This document shows positions 7,258-7,713 of a DNA stretch of 7,713 nt, piece after piece. The stretch's first letter is position 1; every line of letters starts with the position of its first letter. The position numbers and the translations under genes are program-made. Source of the DNA: Thermodesulfatator sp. (GTDB taxonomy: Bacteria > Desulfobacterota > Thermodesulfobacteria > Thermodesulfobacteriales > Thermodesulfobacteriaceae); assembly GCA_026993045.1 (NCBI GenBank), contig JALWWR010000035.1, positions 1 to 7,713 of the forward strand. The letters are read 5' to 3'. The notes beneath the pieces were generated by a model. That model was not told where the DNA came from. It worked only from the letters and a program-made list of their open reading frames with translations, and searched no databases.

Positions 7258-7302
7258 GTCCTAAAAAATAATCTTTCCGGGTCCCTTCTGGAAGATAAAA
7301 TT

Positions 7303-7713
7303 TTAAGGCCCTAGGGCCTTTCGTAACCATCGGTTAAGTTTCAGGACCGCGGAAAAGGCGTTAGGTCCGGGGCGGGCGAATTCTTTTTCCGAGACCCGTA
7401 TGACCTGGCTTTTAAGGGCCTTAAAGTAAGGTCTCTTGCGAGGCGGGACCGGATTCCGGTTCATAGGACCTACCTGGTAGAGGTAAAAATCGGGGTTCAA
7501 AACCAGGACTTTTTCCGGAGAGAAGAGGACGTGTTTTTTGGGTACCAGGACTGAGTTCTGACCGCCAGCTTTCTGAATGATATCTGAGACGATGCTTCGG
7601 CTGCCAGCCACTTTAAGGGGCACGGCCGAAATCTCGTAAACCACCGTGGGCCTCCGGGGGAGGGGCTTTACCTGGGCCAGCGAGGCCGAAAGCCTCTCGA
7701 CCAGGGCCTGGGC
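7303..7713 (-). CDS. Periplasmic-binding-protein-like receptor, cobalamin/iron type (partial, 5' end beyond the window)
   Basis: The visible 136 codons are the C-terminal part of a protein resembling helical-backbone metal receptors of the PF01497 (BtuF/FhuD/FepB) type, the lipoprotein or periplasmic substrate receptors of ABC uptake systems for cobalamin, iron-siderophore or heme. Recognisable elements are a strand like TVVYEISAVPLKVAG, the helix IVSDIIQKAGGQN, SPEKVLVLNPDFYLY (family pattern: S.E.ll..nPD.i.), a strand near SQVIRVSEKEFARPGP (family pattern: vy.......rpgp) and a final amphipathic helix. The frame stays open to the right edge, so the N-terminal lobe, any signal peptide and the true start are outside. 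A GTG at 7644 is internal and should not be taken as the start. Substrate cannot be told from this fragment; neighbouring permease or ATPase genes would be expected further right. The family call is moderately sure. Confidence 0.75.
   Translation of the reverse strand, partial: AQALVERLSASLAQVKPLPRRPTVVYEISAVPLKVAGSRSIVSDIIQKAGGQNSVLVPKKHVLFSPEKVLVLNPDFYLYQVGPMNRNPVPPRKRPYFKALKSQVIRVSEKEFARPGPNAFSAVLKLNRWLRKALGP
7305..7320. repeat. Perfect 16-bp palindrome over the 3' end of the binding-protein gene
   Basis: AAGGCCCTAGGGCCTT is its own reverse complement. It covers the last codons and part of the stop of the binding-protein gene. As RNA it can form a 6-bp GC-rich stem with a CUAG loop. On the minus strand it is followed by AAAATTTTAT, a weak T-tract four bases later. 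It may therefore be a weak terminator or a processing/attenuation hairpin between this gene and the metallohydrolase gene. The palindrome is exact; its function is inferred. Confidence 0.4.

Noticed and set aside
7001..7330. 109-codon minus-strand frame overlapping the metallohydrolase gene and its upstream gap.
   Set aside because: It overlaps the well-supported hydrolase gene in another frame, and its translation is Arg/Ser/Gly-rich with no recognisable motif.
1..7713. Very frequent AAGGCC/AGGCCC strings throughout, considered as a dispersed repeat or uptake-type motif.
   Set aside because: They fall in reading frames as common codon pairs such as Lys-Ala and Glu-Ala with GCC-rich codon use, have no fixed longer context, and are not preferentially intergenic.

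Overview
The window is a gene-dense piece of a bacterial chromosome with moderately high GC and almost no non-coding DNA. It holds six protein-coding genes and no RNA gene, insertion sequence or CRISPR array that I can see. The gene order xerC-hslV-hslU, a two-PAS sensor kinase with a Cys-rich PAS, and Arg/Lys/Glu-rich proteins with many AGG/CGG arginine codons suggest a thermophilic anaerobe of the Thermodesulfobacteriota or deltaproteobacterial type. That placement is an inference from composition and gene order and has not been tested against a tree.

Left part (3-1748, minus strand): a COG3044/PF09818-type ABC-class ATPase of unknown function. It carries an unusual C-terminal tail resembling the C-terminus of Rpn/YhgA-type PD-(D/E)XK nucleases. 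It is transcribed away from the rest of the window. A roughly 108-base divergent region (1749-1856) separates it from the next gene and contains a perfect 7-bp inverted repeat and a possible sigma70-type promoter.

Centre (1857-6499, plus strand): a probable four-gene transcription unit. A soluble hybrid histidine kinase (PAS-PAS-HisKA-HATPase plus a degenerate receiver) is followed after 23 bases by the tyrosine recombinase xerC. After 4 bases comes hslV, the proteasome-like peptidase, whose stop codon overlaps the start of hslU, its AAA+ unfoldase partner, in an ATGA junction. xerC-hslVU is a known conserved arrangement, as in the Bacillus codVWX cluster. The kinase at the head of the unit is the unusual member.

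Right part (6496-7713, minus strand): a metallo-beta-lactamase-fold hydrolase whose stop codon overlaps the hslU stop tail to tail. Upstream of it is the 3' part of a periplasmic-binding-protein-like gene (cobalamin/iron-type ABC uptake receptor) that runs off the right edge. A perfect 16-bp palindrome sits over that gene's stop codon.

Most of the window is ordinary housekeeping. The points most worth checking are the ATPase/Rpn-tail fusion, the pseudo-receiver on the kinase, and several small hairpins placed at translation or transcription control points. I did not find evidence of a wholly new multi-gene system.
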